Below are positions 52,075-60,522 of a DNA stretch of 64,000 nucleotides, piece after piece. Source of the stretch: Micromonospora antibiotica (GTDB lineage: Bacteria > Actinomycetota > Actinomycetes > Mycobacteriales > Micromonosporaceae); assembly GCF_017599305.1 (NCBI RefSeq), contig NZ_JAGFWR010000002.1:310001-374000 (forward strand). The letters are read 5' to 3'. The position numbers and the translations under genes were made by a program. Below the pieces are notes generated by a model, which was not told where the DNA came from, made no database searches, and saw nothing but the letters and a program-made list of their open reading frames with translations. The first letter of the stretch is position 1, and every line of letters begins with the position of its first letter.

Positions 52075-52923
52075 TCAGCGGGCGGCGCGGAGCGCCTCGG
52101 TGAGGCTGGTGGGCCGGCGGCCGAGCAGCTTCTCCAGGTCGTCCACGGGCACGTACAGCGCACCCTGGGCGATGCCCCGGTCGGCGTCGGCCAGGGTGGC
52201 GGCGTACGGCTCGGGCAGCCCGGCGGAGACGAGCAGGTCGGTGTACGCCGGCACCGGCAGGTCGGTGTAGCGGACGTCGTGTCCACTCTGGCGGGACACC
52301 TCGGCGGCCAGTTCGGTCATGGTGAACGCCTCACCGCCCAGCTCGTAGACCTGACCGGTGTGTCCCTCGGTGGTGAGCACCTCGGCGGCGGCCTCGGCGT
52401 AGTCGGCGCGGGTGGCGGCGCTGACCCGGCCGTCACCCGCGGAACCGGCGACCCCGTGGGCCAGGTAGCCGTCGAGTTGGCCGGTGTAGTTCTCCAGGTA
52501 CCAGCTGTTGCGCAGCAGCACGTACGGCAGGCCGGAGGCGCGCAACTCATCCTCGGTGGCCCGGTGCTCGGCGGCCAGCAGCAGGTCGGAGGTGTCGGCG
52601 TGGGCGATGCTGGTGTAGACGACCAGGCCGACACCGGCCTCGCGGGCGGCGTCGATGACGTTGTGGTGCTGGGGCAGCCGCTGGCCGACCTCGCTGCCGG
52701 AGACGAACATCAGCTTCTCGGCGTCGGCGAAGGCGGCGCGGAGCGAGTCGGGGTCGGTGTAGTCGGCCGACCGGACCTCGACCCCCCGGTCGGCGAGGGC
52801 GGTGAGCCGGCCGGTGTCCCGCCCCAGCGCCACGATCTTCCCGGCGGGTACGCCCCGGCGCAGCAGGGATTCGACGATCAGGCGACCCAGGTGGCCGGTG
52901 GCTCCGGTGACGACGATGGACAT
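52075..52923 (-). CDS. NmrA/QorB-type NAD(P)-binding reductase
   Basis: This 282-residue short-chain-type protein opens IVVTGATGHLGRLIVESLLR, the dinucleotide-binding motif. LMFVSGSEVGQRLPQHHNVI and YTSIAHADTSDLLLAAEH follow, then LPYVLLRNSWYLENY and YELGGEAFTMTELA. These fit NAD(P)H:quinone oxidoreductase QorB and relatives. It is divergent from an HxlR regulator with a shared 104-base promoter, the typical qorR-qorB arrangement that responds to quinones or diamide-type stress. Confidence 0.9.
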   Translation of the reverse strand: MSIVVTGATGHLGRLIVESLLRRGVPAGKIVALGRDTGRLTALADRGVEVRSADYTDPDSLRAAFADAEKLMFVSGSEVGQRLPQHHNVIDAAREAGVGLVVYTSIAHADTSDLLLAAEHRATEDELRASGLPYVLLRNSWYLENYTGQLDGYLAHGVAGSAGDGRVSAATRADYAEAAAEVLTTEGHTGQVYELGGEAFTMTELAAEVSRQSGHDVRYTDLPVPAYTDLLVSAGLPEPYAATLADADRGIAQGALYVPVDDLEKLLGRRPTSLTEALRAAR

Positions 52924-53027
52924 GGCGTTCTCCTTCGGGTGGCTACTTCAGTCGTACTGGCAAACACCCAGCTGCTTGGCGATACTTCCCATCGGAGAGT
53001 AGGCACCTTGAAGTTTGTGACGCACTG

Positions 53028-53459
53028 ATGGAGAGTAAGCAGATGCGACCCGACCCGTTCCAGCGCAACTGCGGCAGCCGGCAGGTCATCGACCGGATCG
53101 GCGACCGGTGGAGCGTGCTGGTCGTGCTGACCCTCGCCGACGGCGACCGGCGCTACGGCGAGCTGGCCGAACACATCGACGGGATCAGCCAGAAGATGCT
53201 CACCCAGACCCTTCGCGGGCTGGAGCGCGACGGCCTGGTCACCCGGACGGTGCACGCCAGCGTCCCGCCCCGGGTCGACTACGCCCTCACCGACCTGGGC
53301 CGCAGCCTGCTCGACCTGGTCTCCGGACTGGAGTCCTGGGCCACCACCCACCTCGCCGAGGTGCAGGCGGCCCGGGTCCGGTACGACGCCGACCTGCCCC
53401 ACCGCGCGCCCACCGGCACCGCGCGACCCACCCGTCTCACCCGTCCCGCCCGGCGGTAA
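53028..53459 (+). CDS. HxlR-family transcriptional regulator
   Basis: This 143-residue winged-helix protein has NCGSRQVIDRIGDRWSVLVV (with the family's conserved Cys, C15), YGELAEHIDGISQKMLTQTL and GLVTRTVHASVPPRVDYALT. The single N-terminal cysteine is a candidate redox switch, as in QorR/YodB. Likely represses the divergent reductase gene. The Arg/Thr-rich tail is unstructured. Confidence 0.92.
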   Translation: MESKQMRPDPFQRNCGSRQVIDRIGDRWSVLVVLTLADGDRRYGELAEHIDGISQKMLTQTLRGLERDGLVTRTVHASVPPRVDYALTDLGRSLLDLVSGLESWATTHLAEVQAARVRYDADLPHRAPTGTARPTRLTRPARR

Positions 53460-53526
53460 GGAGCGGACGTGAGGGCCGTCATAACGGGTGGACGATCGCC
53501 CGGTCCCGGCTGCTAGCCTTCGGGCA

Positions 53527-53632
53527 GGTCATGAGCGCCAGCGTCAAGCCCCGGCTCGCTGGCCGGCAACCCTCCGCCACGGTGGGGTGCTCCGGGTGAG
53601 GACCAGGCACCGGTAGACCACCGGTGCAAGCG
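53527..53632 (+). ncRNA. SAM-IV riboswitch
   Basis: The run GGTCATGAGCGCCAGCG, CAAGCCCCGGCTCGCTGG, CCGGCAACCCTCC and GGTGGGGTGCTCCGGGTGA, closing with GACC, matches the actinobacterial SAM-IV aptamer. The first GGTC pairs with that GACC as P1. A downstream hairpin CACCGG-TAGACCA-CCGGTG and CAAGCG supply the extra helix and pseudoknot. It precedes a leader peptide and an amino-acid ABC transporter, so S-adenosylmethionine probably lowers their expression. Confidence 0.92.
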
Positions 53633-53674
53633 TGGCCTGGTTTCCCCAGGTCAACTCCGACCCCGGGAGAACCC

Positions 53675-53812
53675 ATGTCCACACCCGCCCCGCCCACCGA
53701 CGGCGTCGCCCCCGTGTCCCGGGCCGGCGTCCGGAGCAGCGGCGTCCGGCTGGTCAGACGGCGACACGTCGACCTGATGCGGGTCCACAGCGACTCCTGT
53801 CGCCCCCGGTAG
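53675..53812 (+). CDS. Regulatory leader peptide (RRHVDL-type)
   Basis: This 45-residue frame starts at ATG 53675, with GGGAGA ahead. It holds LVRRRHVDLMRVHSDSC near its end. That pattern is known from short leader peptides before sulfur-related and other transport operons in actinomycetes, and the Cys near the stop is typical. It lies between the riboswitch and the binding-protein gene. It probably couples ribosome stalling or cysteine supply to expression, giving a second control after SAM-IV. Confidence 0.78.
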   Translation: MSTPAPPTDGVAPVSRAGVRSSGVRLVRRRHVDLMRVHSDSCRPR

Positions 53813-53909
53813 TCGACCCCCTCTTCCCGTACCACCTCAGCGGCGTGCCCGGCGGGCACCCCGTCGGCGACGCGCGCCCGCCGTCGCCCGATCAACTCTG
53901 GAGACACCC

Positions 53910-54809
53910 GTGCGCTTCCTCCCTGCCCTGCCCACGACCCGGCGGCCCCGGCCCGCCCTCACCAGGGCCGCCGCGCTCGGCGTCGCCGCCCTGCTCGCCG
54001 CCACCGCGCTGACCGCCTGCGGCGGCGACTCCGCCGACCCGGCCGACAACCCGTACGGCCTGCTCCAGCCGGGGGTGCTGCGCGCCGGCACGCTCACCGA
54101 CGCCCCACCGAACGTCTACCTCAAGGACGGCACCTTCACCGGCTTCGACAACGACCTGCTCGTCGCGGCCGCCGGCAAGGTGGGGCTGAAGGTCGAGTTC
54201 GTCGGCACCGACTTCTCGGCACTGCTCTCCCAGGTCAACAACCGCAAGTTCGACATCGGCAGCTCCTCGATCACCATCACCGAGGCCCGGAAGAAGACCG
54301 TCGACTTCGGCAACGGCTACGACTTCGGCTACTTCGGCCTCGACGTGCCCGCCGGCTCCCCGCTGACCGGCTTCGACCAGCTCGCCGGCAAGCGGGTGGT
54401 GGTCGTGCAGGGCACCGTGCAGGACGACTACGCCACCTCGCGCAAGCTCGACCCGGTGCGGGTGCCCGACTACAACGGGGCGGTCAACCAGCTCAAGGCC
54501 GGCACCGCCGACGCCTGGATCGCCCCCGCCGAGATCGGCGAGAAGTCGGCCGCCGACAGCAACGGCAAGATCACGGTGGCGGCCACGGAGTTGAGCCCGA
54601 CCCCCACCGCGTACGCCTTCGCCAAGGGCAACGACGCGCTGCGCGAGGCGCTGAACAAGGGCCTCGACGAGGTCATCGCCGACGGCACCTGGACCCGGCT
54701 CCAGCAGCAGTACTACCCGGGCCGGCCGATCCCCGCCGGCTTCACCCCCGGCAGCGGCACCGTCGCCGCCCCCGGCGCGGCGACGCCGTCGGCGTCGGCC
54801 ACCTCCTGA
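53910..54809 (+). CDS. Polar-amino-acid ABC transporter substrate-binding lipoprotein
   Basis: This 299-residue lipoprotein starts at GTG 53910 with GGAG ahead. Lipobox ALTAC puts lipid on C37. The mature type-II binding fold has GVLRAGTLTDAPPNVYLKDG, FTGFDNDLLVAAAGKVGLKV, FDIGSSSITITEARKKTVDF and LAGKRVVVVQGTVQDDYA. It binds a polar amino acid. The SAM-IV riboswitch upstream points to methionine, cystine or another sulfur compound. The Pro/Ser-rich tail after residue 275 is extra. Confidence 0.9.
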   Translation: MRFLPALPTTRRPRPALTRAAALGVAALLAATALTACGGDSADPADNPYGLLQPGVLRAGTLTDAPPNVYLKDGTFTGFDNDLLVAAAGKVGLKVEFVGTDFSALLSQVNNRKFDIGSSSITITEARKKTVDFGNGYDFGYFGLDVPAGSPLTGFDQLAGKRVVVVQGTVQDDYATSRKLDPVRVPDYNGAVNQLKAGTADAWIAPAEIGEKSAADSNGKITVAATELSPTPTAYAFAKGNDALREALNKGLDEVIADGTWTRLQQQYYPGRPIPAGFTPGSGTVAAPGAATPSASATS

Positions 54810-54850
54810 CGGTACGACCAGACCAGCGAGCGGGGCGGTAGGAGAAACCG

Positions 54851-55648
54851 ATGGATCCGTTGAGCACCCTGTGGGAGACCTTCTTCGACGGGGACTCCAT
54901 GCGCGAGGCGCTGCCCGAGATGCTGACCGTCGGGCTGCCCAACACGCTGATCCTGGCGGTCTCCGCCGCCCTGCTCGGCTCGGTGCTCGGCATGGCGCTG
55001 GCCGTGGCGGGCCTCTCCCGTACCCGGTGGTTGCGCTGGCCGGCCCGGGTCTACACCGACGTGTTCCGGGGCCTACCGGCCGCCGCCACCATCCTGCTGA
55101 TCGGCGTCGGCCTGGCCCCGCTCGGCATGCAGGTGTGGGGTCCCAACCCCTACCCGCTGGGCATCCTGGCGCTGTCGCTGATCGCCGCCGCGTACATCGG
55201 GGAGATCTTCCGCTCCGGCATCCAGAGCGTGGAGGCGGCGCAGCTGGAGGGGGCCCGCGCGCTGGGCTTCTCCTGGGGTGAGGCGATGCGCCTGGTCATC
55301 GTCCCGCAGGGGGTACGCCGGGTGCTGCCGGCCTGGGTCAACCAGCTGATCGCGCTGATCAAGGACTCCAGCCTGGTCTACTTCCTCGGCCTGCTGGCCA
55401 GCCAGCGGGAGTTGTTCCGGATCGGGCAGGACTACGCGGCCAACACCGGCAACCAGTCGGCGCTGCTGCTGGCCGGCCTGTGCTACCTGCTGCTGACCGT
55501 GCCGCTGACGCACGCCGTCAACGCCATCGACCGCCGGTTGCGCCGGGGCCGGACGGTCACCGTCGACCCCGACGACGACGGCGGGCTGGCCCTGGCCGGC
55601 GAGACCGCCCTACCGCAACCGCGTACCCCCCGGGAGGACCCCCGATGA
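54851..55648 (+). CDS. Polar-amino-acid ABC transporter permease
   Basis: This 265-residue permease is HisM/GlnP-like. Its signatures are [40 protein letters not shown] and the EAA loop [20 protein letters not shown], which touches the ATPase. [20 protein letters not shown] follows. The C-terminal 35 residues are hydrophilic. Its ATG has GTAGGAGAAACC ahead, and its stop overlaps the ATPase start. Confidence 0.93.
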   Translation: MDPLSTLWETFFDGDSMREALPEMLTVGLPNTLILAVSAALLGSVLGMALAVAGLSRTRWLRWPARVYTDVFRGLPAAATILLIGVGLAPLGMQVWGPNPYPLGILALSLIAAAYIGEIFRSGIQSVEAAQLEGARALGFSWGEAMRLVIVPQGVRRVLPAWVNQLIALIKDSSLVYFLGLLASQRELFRIGQDYAANTGNQSALLLAGLCYLLLTVPLTHAVNAIDRRLRRGRTVTVDPDDDGGLALAGETALPQPRTPREDPR

Positions 55649-56394
55649 CCGCCGGCACCGCGACCACCACCTCGGTCAGCCTCGCCGTCCGCGACGTGCA
55701 CCTGGCCTTCGGGGCCAACCGGGTGCTGCGCGGCGTCGACCTGGACGTCGCCCGGGGCGCGACGGCCTGCGTCATCGGGCCGTCCGGTTCCGGCAAGTCC
55801 ACCCTGCTGCGCACCGTCAACCGGCTGATCGAGCCGGACGCCGGTGACGTCCTGCTCGACGGGCGCAGCGTGCTGCGCGACGACCCGGACGCCCTGCGGC
55901 AGCGGATCGGCATGGTATTCCAGCAGTTCAACCTGTTTCCGCACATGACCGTGCTGCGCAACATCACCCTGGCGTTGCGCCGGCTCAAGAAGCTGCCCGA
56001 GGACGAGGCGGTCGCGCTGGCCCGGACCCAGTTGGCGCTGGTCGGCCTCGCCGGCAAGGCCGACTCCCGACCCGCCCACCTCTCCGGCGGTCAGCAGCAG
56101 CGGGTCGCCATCGCCCGGGCGCTGGCCCTGCAACCTGAGGTGATGCTCTTCGACGAGGCCACCTCGGCGCTCGACCCGGAGCTGGTCAAGGGGGTGCTCG
56201 GGGTGATGGCCGAGCTGTCCGCCGGGGGCATGACGATGGTGGTGGTCACCCACGAGATGGGCTTCGCCCGCTCGGTCGCCGACACCGTCGCGTTCATGGA
56301 CCACGGGGTGGTGCTGGAGGCCGGCGCACCGGAGGCGGTCTTCGAGACGCCGCAGCACCCCCGGCTGCGCCGCTTCCTGTCCCAGGTGCTCTGA
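55645..56394 (+). CDS. Polar-amino-acid ABC transporter ATPase
   Basis: This 249-residue ATPase has Walker A GPSGSGKS (about 44-51), Q-loop [18 protein letters not shown], signature [15 protein letters not shown] and Walker [17 protein letters not shown], with [17 protein letters not shown] following. This is the GlnQ/HisP pattern. It ends in a strong bidirectional hairpin. With the binding protein and single permease it forms a complete importer; the permease would work as a homodimer. Confidence 0.94.
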   Translation: MTAGTATTTSVSLAVRDVHLAFGANRVLRGVDLDVARGATACVIGPSGSGKSTLLRTVNRLIEPDAGDVLLDGRSVLRDDPDALRQRIGMVFQQFNLFPHMTVLRNITLALRRLKKLPEDEAVALARTQLALVGLAGKADSRPAHLSGGQQQRVAIARALALQPEVMLFDEATSALDPELVKGVLGVMAELSAGGMTMVVVTHEMGFARSVADTVAFMDHGVVLEAGAPEAVFETPQHPRLRRFLSQVL

Positions 56395-56415
56395 GCCCGC
56401 CGGGGCCGGACGGGC

Positions 56416-56447
56416 GACGCCGCTCCCGGCAGGGCGGGAGCGGCGTC
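56416..56447. terminator. Bidirectional hairpin terminator
   Basis: GACGCCGCTCCCG and its exact complement form a perfect 13-pair stem with a six-base loop. It lies between the plus-strand ABC operon and the minus-strand tatC end, 22-24 bases from each stop. Confidence 0.8.
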
Positions 56448-56470
56448 GGGTGGTGCGGATGACCTGACGC

Positions 56471-57424
56471 TCAGGTCATGTCGTCGTAGCGGCGGTCGAT
56501 CGGTTTGGGCGGGGCCACCGGCTCGGAGGCGTGCACCGGCTCGGACAACTCCAGTTCCGGCGTGGCCACCACCGGGTCGTCGTCCAACTCCAACGGCGAC
56601 ACCTCGTCGTCGCTCAGCCCCGCGTAGGACTCCTTACGCCGCCCCTTGCGCCGGTCGTTGATGAAGGCCACCCCGACCGCGGCGAAGTAGAGCGCGCAGA
56701 GGCAGATCGCCAACGCGGTCATGCCGAACGGGTCGGGGGTGGGCGTTACCACGGCGGAGAAGGCGAAGAACACGAAGACCGCAACCCGCCACCAGCTCAG
56801 CAACTTGCGGGCGCTGGCCAACCCGACGAAGTTGAGCATCAGCACCACCAGCGGGAACTCGAACGCCACCCCGAACAACAGGATCAGGTTGGTGACGAAC
56901 GAGATGTAGCGGGTGACCTCCAGGGTGGTGGAGATGTCGCCACCGGAGATGTCGAGCAGGAACTCCAGGCCCTTGGTGGTGACGAAGAAGGCCAACACCG
57001 CGCCGGCCGCGAACAACGGCGCGGCGAGCGTCGTGAAGATGTACGCGTACCGCCGCTCGTGCCGGTGCAGACCCGGCGCGATGAACGCCCAGAGTTGGTA
57101 GAGCCAGACCGGTGCCGCGATGATCAACCCGACCCAGAGGCCGATCTTCAGATTGAGCAGGAAGACATCGGCGACGCCGAGCTGGACGAACTTACACAGC
57201 CCGGTATCCGGGTCCCTCGCCTGAGGCAGGTCGCAGTACGGCTTCGAGAGCAGCACCCGGACCGGCGTCGCCAGCCAGATGCCGAAGCCGAAGCCGACCA
57301 GGATCGCCAGCGAGGCGCGGAACAGCCGGTTCCGCAGCTCGCGAACATGCTCCATCAGGGTCATGGAACCGTCGGAGGCCCGTTCGAAGGTGCTGGGGCC
57401 GCGTTTACGGAGCGCGAAGGCCAC
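56471..57424 (-). CDS. tatC: Sec-independent protein translocase TatC
   Basis: This 317-residue six-helix protein has MTLMEHVRELRNRLFRASLA near residue 21, the TatC entry motif that reads twin-arginine signals. QLWAFIAPGLHRHERRYAYI and FAFSAVVTPTPDPFGMTALA are later landmarks. A hydrophilic acidic tail of about 65 residues follows helix six. It is 18 bases after tatA. The Rieske lipoprotein of this window has a Tat-type signal and is a likely client. Confidence 0.96.
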   Translation of the reverse strand: MAFALRKRGPSTFERASDGSMTLMEHVRELRNRLFRASLAILVGFGFGIWLATPVRVLLSKPYCDLPQARDPDTGLCKFVQLGVADVFLLNLKIGLWVGLIIAAPVWLYQLWAFIAPGLHRHERRYAYIFTTLAAPLFAAGAVLAFFVTTKGLEFLLDISGGDISTTLEVTRYISFVTNLILLFGVAFEFPLVVLMLNFVGLASARKLLSWWRVAVFVFFAFSAVVTPTPDPFGMTALAICLCALYFAAVGVAFINDRRKGRRKESYAGLSDDEVSPLELDDDPVVATPELELSEPVHASEPVAPPKPIDRRYDDMT

Positions 57425-57442
57425 GGTGGTGGGGCCCTTCGG

Positions 57443-57787
57443 TCAGTTGTCGCGGACGCGCTGCACCGGGTCGACCGGCGGGGCGACCGGCTGCTGCGGA
57501 GCCTGCTGCGGGGCGTACTGCGGCTGGGCGTACTGCTGCTGGGGCTGCGGCGCGTACGGCTGCTGCTGCACGGGCTGCTGCTGGGGCGGCAGCGGCTGGT
57601 AGCCGGCCTGCGCGTCGGCCTTCTCGGCCAGGTCGCGGTCGTCGTCGGCCAGGCTCTTGGTCTCCGCCTTGATGATCCGCAACGAACGGCCGAGCGAGCG
57701 GGCCGCGTCGGGAAGCCGCTTCGCGCCGAAGAGCAGGATCAGCACAACCACGAGTACGGCGATGTGCCACGGCTTGAGGGCACCCAT
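57443..57787 (-). CDS. tatA: Sec-independent protein translocase TatA
   Basis: This 114-residue protein starts at ATG 57787 with GGGAGC-type purines ahead. One helix (WHIAVLVVVLILLFGAKRLP) and an amphipathic helix (DAARSLGRSLRIIKAETKSL) are the TatA core. The rest is a Gln/Pro/Tyr-rich tail of about 50 residues, typical of this group of actinomycetes. It forms the pore-forming part of Tat. Confidence 0.95.
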   Translation of the reverse strand: MGALKPWHIAVLVVVLILLFGAKRLPDAARSLGRSLRIIKAETKSLADDDRDLAEKADAQAGYQPLPPQQQPVQQQPYAPQPQQQYAQPQYAPQQAPQQPVAPPVDPVQRVRDN

Positions 57788-58049
57788 GGGAAGCTCCAGT
57801 CGCTCTGTGTCGAAGGGTGGGGTCGCTGCCCATCGTACGTGCGAGACGGGCTGCTGCCACCCGCCGGGCCACCGCTGATGCGGCCCGGCCGGTGAAGTCT
57901 TGACCACCGCTGAGTGTCCCGTCAACCACCTGTACGGGTGCAGAGCTGCGTGAATCGGACGCCGGGTGGGCGGCGGACGCGCGGTTCACCGACCAGTGTC
58001 GATCAGTTCCCGCGCCGGATGTCGATCAGTTCCCGCGCCCGGCCGTCGA

Positions 58050-58295
58050 TCAGTCGCCGCGCTTGGCCTTGATCAGTTCCAGCCGCTGCTGGGTCGTCTC
58101 GCCCTGCCGCTGGAGCGCCTCGACCCGTTCCTGGAGCGCCTCGGCGCTGTGCCGCAGCGCCTCCGCGTCGGCCTGGCGACGCTGCAACGCCACCGCCGCG
58201 CGACGCAACCGGGGCAGCCGCACCAGCACCGGACGGACCGCCAGGGCCAACACGACCAGCGCGAACAGCAGCACCACGAGAACGATCCACTTCAC
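58050..58295 (-). CDS. Small membrane-anchored coiled-coil protein
   Basis: This 81-residue protein starts at GTG 58295 (or the adjacent GTG 58298). An N-terminal helix VLVVLLFALVVLALAVRPVL is followed by a charged coiled coil rich in Arg, Gln and Glu (about 30-75: ADAEALRHSAEALQERVEAL and on). It ends in KAKRGD. It sits between pafC and tatA. No known motif. It may be a Micromonosporaceae accessory of the locus. Confidence 0.65.
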   Translation of the reverse strand: MKWIVLVVLLFALVVLALAVRPVLVRLPRLRRAAVALQRRQADAEALRHSAEALQERVEALQRQGETTQQRLELIKAKRGD

Positions 58296-58308
58296 CACGG
58301 CGGCCAGC

Positions 58309-59307
58309 CTACCGGTCGGTCGGCGGACCCACCGGGCCGGCCGAGAGCACCGGGGTGGCGTACGCCTCCAGGGCGGCGGTGGCCTGGGCACGGACCTGGG
58401 CAGCCAGCTCGACCGGGGCGAGGACGGTGACGTCGGGACCCAATCCGAGCACGAAGCGGCGTGCCCAGCCGAGATCGGTCACCCGCAGCGACACCACCCA
58501 CCGGTCACCGTCGACCTCGACCCGCTCACACGGGTAGTACTCGGTGATCCACCGCTCGCCCCGGCCGATGCGCAGGGTGATCAGCGGCAGGTCCGGGGAC
58601 GGCTGGAACACCCCCTGGCGCAGGTCGTGCGGGCGGGCCTGCGGCGGCACCACGGCGGGCTCGTCCAGCTCGACGACCGCGTCGATCCGGTCGGCCCGGA
58701 ACAACCGGACCGCCTCGGCGCGGCGGCACCACGCCTCGACGTAGGCCCGACCGTCGACCATCAGCATCCGCAGCGGGTCGATGACGCGCTCGGTGCTCTC
58801 GTCCCGGGCTGCGGTGTAGTAGGTGATCCGCAGCGCCCGGTGCCGCTCCACTGCCGCCCGCAGCTCCTGCACCCGCTGGCTCTCGCCGGGGAGTCGGACG
58901 GCCACCGGGGCGCCGACCAGGTCACCGGCCGCATTCTCGATCTTGGCGAGGGCCCGCTCGACGGCCTCCCGGTTGGCCACCCCGGGCGTCTCGGCGAGCA
59001 TCCGCAGCGCCACCACCAGGGCCAACGCCTCGTCCGGGGTGAGCCGCAGCGGCCGGTCGATGCCGGCGTCGTAGGTGATGGTCACCCGGTCGCCGTCGAA
59101 GGCCATGTCGATCAGGTCACCCGGGCCGTAACCGGGCAGCCCGCACACCCAGAGCAGCTCCAGGTCCTCGCGGAGCTGCCGCTCGCTGACGCCCAGGTCA
59201 CCGGCGGCCTCGGCGATCTCGATGCCCGGTCGGGCCAGCAGGTAGGGCACCAGGTTCAGCAACCGGGCCAGCCGGTCGGCGGAGGTACGCGCGGCGGGGC
59301 GGGTCAT
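58309..59307 (-). CDS. pafC: WYL-domain regulator PafC
   Basis: This 332-residue protein has an N-terminal winged helix (RLARLLNLVPYLLARPGIEI, GDLGVSERQLREDLELLWVC) and a WYL part (about 150-235) with VIDPLRMLMVDGRAYVEAWC as the WYL equivalent. The C-terminal WCX part follows. It starts at ATG 59307 inside the pafB stop. Location beside pafB, tatA and tatC identifies it. PafBC activates the mycobacterial DNA-damage response. Confidence 0.9.
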   Translation of the reverse strand: MTRPAARTSADRLARLLNLVPYLLARPGIEIAEAAGDLGVSERQLREDLELLWVCGLPGYGPGDLIDMAFDGDRVTITYDAGIDRPLRLTPDEALALVVALRMLAETPGVANREAVERALAKIENAAGDLVGAPVAVRLPGESQRVQELRAAVERHRALRITYYTAARDESTERVIDPLRMLMVDGRAYVEAWCRRAEAVRLFRADRIDAVVELDEPAVVPPQARPHDLRQGVFQPSPDLPLITLRIGRGERWITEYYPCERVEVDGDRWVVSLRVTDLGWARRFVLGLGPDVTVLAPVELAAQVRAQATAALEAYATPVLSAGPVGPPTDR

Positions 59308-60302
59308 CGGGAACCCCCGGCCACGGCCAGCTCGTCGTGCCGGGCCGCGATCTCCTTGAGTCGTTGGATCACCGCGTCGCGTACCTCGGGAGGGTCCACG
59401 ACCCGGACGTCCGGGCCGTAGCCGACGAGCTGCCCGGCCAGCGACTCCGGATCGGCGTAGGGCAGCACCAGGTGGTCGCCGTCGGGGCCGGGCACGCTCT
59501 GCACCGCCCACCGGCGCAGCCCGGCGGCCCGCCCGGGCGCGGCCAGCACGGTGGCCCGGCCGGTCCGCTCGACCGGCCCGGACCAGGTGGCGACGTGCGA
59601 GATCAGGTCGAGGCCGGCGGGTGGCTCGTAGCCGCCCGGCGCACCGGTGGCCCGGACCGCGCCCACCACCCGGGACAGCCGGAAGCAGCGGGTCGCCGCC
59701 CGGTCCCGGTCATGGCCGACGACGTACCAGCGGCCCCGCCAGCAGACCACGCCCCACGGCTGCAACCGGCGTCGGGTCGGCGCGTCCCGGTCCGGCACCC
59801 GGTAGTCGAAGGTGACCTCGCGGCGGTCCCGGGCGGCGGCGGTGAGCGGGGCGAACGACGGGTCGACGGTGACCATCGGCTCCAGGCCCAGGGTGGCCTG
59901 CGGGTCGACGTCGACGCCGGCCGCGCGCAGCTTGGCCAGCCCGGACGAGGCGGCGGCGGCCAGCCCGGCGTGCTGCCACAACCGGGCGGCGATGCCCACC
60001 GCGGCGGCCTCGTCCGGTTCGAGCGGGATGTCGGGCAGGGCGTACTCACGGTGGGCGATCCGGTAACCGGGCTCGGCGTCGAACACGCTGGCCGTCCCGG
60101 TCTCCAGCGGCACCCCCAGCTCGCGCAGTTCCGCCTTGTCCCGTTCGAACTTACGCTGGAACGCCTCGTGCTCCCGGGCGTCGTCCGGATCGTGTTCGTA
60201 GCCGGGAACGGTCGCGGCGATCTGCGCGGCGGTCAGGAACCGCCTGGTGGACAGCAGACAGATCACCAGGTTGACCAGGCGTTCGGTACGACTCCGCGAC
60301 AC
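59304..60302 (-). CDS. pafB: WYL-domain regulator PafB
   Basis: This 332-residue protein starts at GTG 60302 (an upstream ATG would add 28 glycine-rich residues). The winged helix has RTERLVNLVICLLSTRRFLT and EAFQRKFERDKAELRELGVP. The WYL domain (about 165-250) includes RLQPWGVVCWRGRWYVVGHD and TRCFRLSRVVGAVRATG. It pairs with PafC as a heterodimer that responds to DNA damage. Classical WYL ligands are single-stranded DNA or RNA. Confidence 0.9.
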   Translation of the reverse strand: MSRSRTERLVNLVICLLSTRRFLTAAQIAATVPGYEHDPDDAREHEAFQRKFERDKAELRELGVPLETGTASVFDAEPGYRIAHREYALPDIPLEPDEAAAVGIAARLWQHAGLAAAASSGLAKLRAAGVDVDPQATLGLEPMVTVDPSFAPLTAAARDRREVTFDYRVPDRDAPTRRRLQPWGVVCWRGRWYVVGHDRDRAATRCFRLSRVVGAVRATGAPGGYEPPAGLDLISHVATWSGPVERTGRATVLAAPGRAAGLRRWAVQSVPGPDGDHLVLPYADPESLAGQLVGYGPDVRVVDPPEVRDAVIQRLKEIAARHDELAVAGGSR

Positions 60303-60403
60303 GGGGTGAACGCTAGCAGCCCACCCGCGAAACCCGTGCACCCACGCCGGACCCCCGCCCCCACCCAACCCCCCATCCCCCGCCACGACCCCACCCTTCT
60401 GCG

Positions 60404-60461
60404 GTGATCAAGAGGTTTGCGTCATCCGTAGAGATCAATTTGACGTAACGCTCTTGATCAC
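60404..60461. repeat. Long palindromic repeat, copy 3
   Basis: The left arm is identical to the arms of copies 1 and 2 near 41.7 kb; the right arm has three differences. The size is again 58 bases with a 16-base loop. It lies between divergent pafB and the CDF transporter, so here it is in a promoter region rather than a terminator position. Confidence 0.8.
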
Positions 60462-60522
60462 CGGGGGCAGAACCCGGCCGGCTCTCCGGGCGGAGCCGGG
60501 ACAACAGACTTACGGTGACCGC

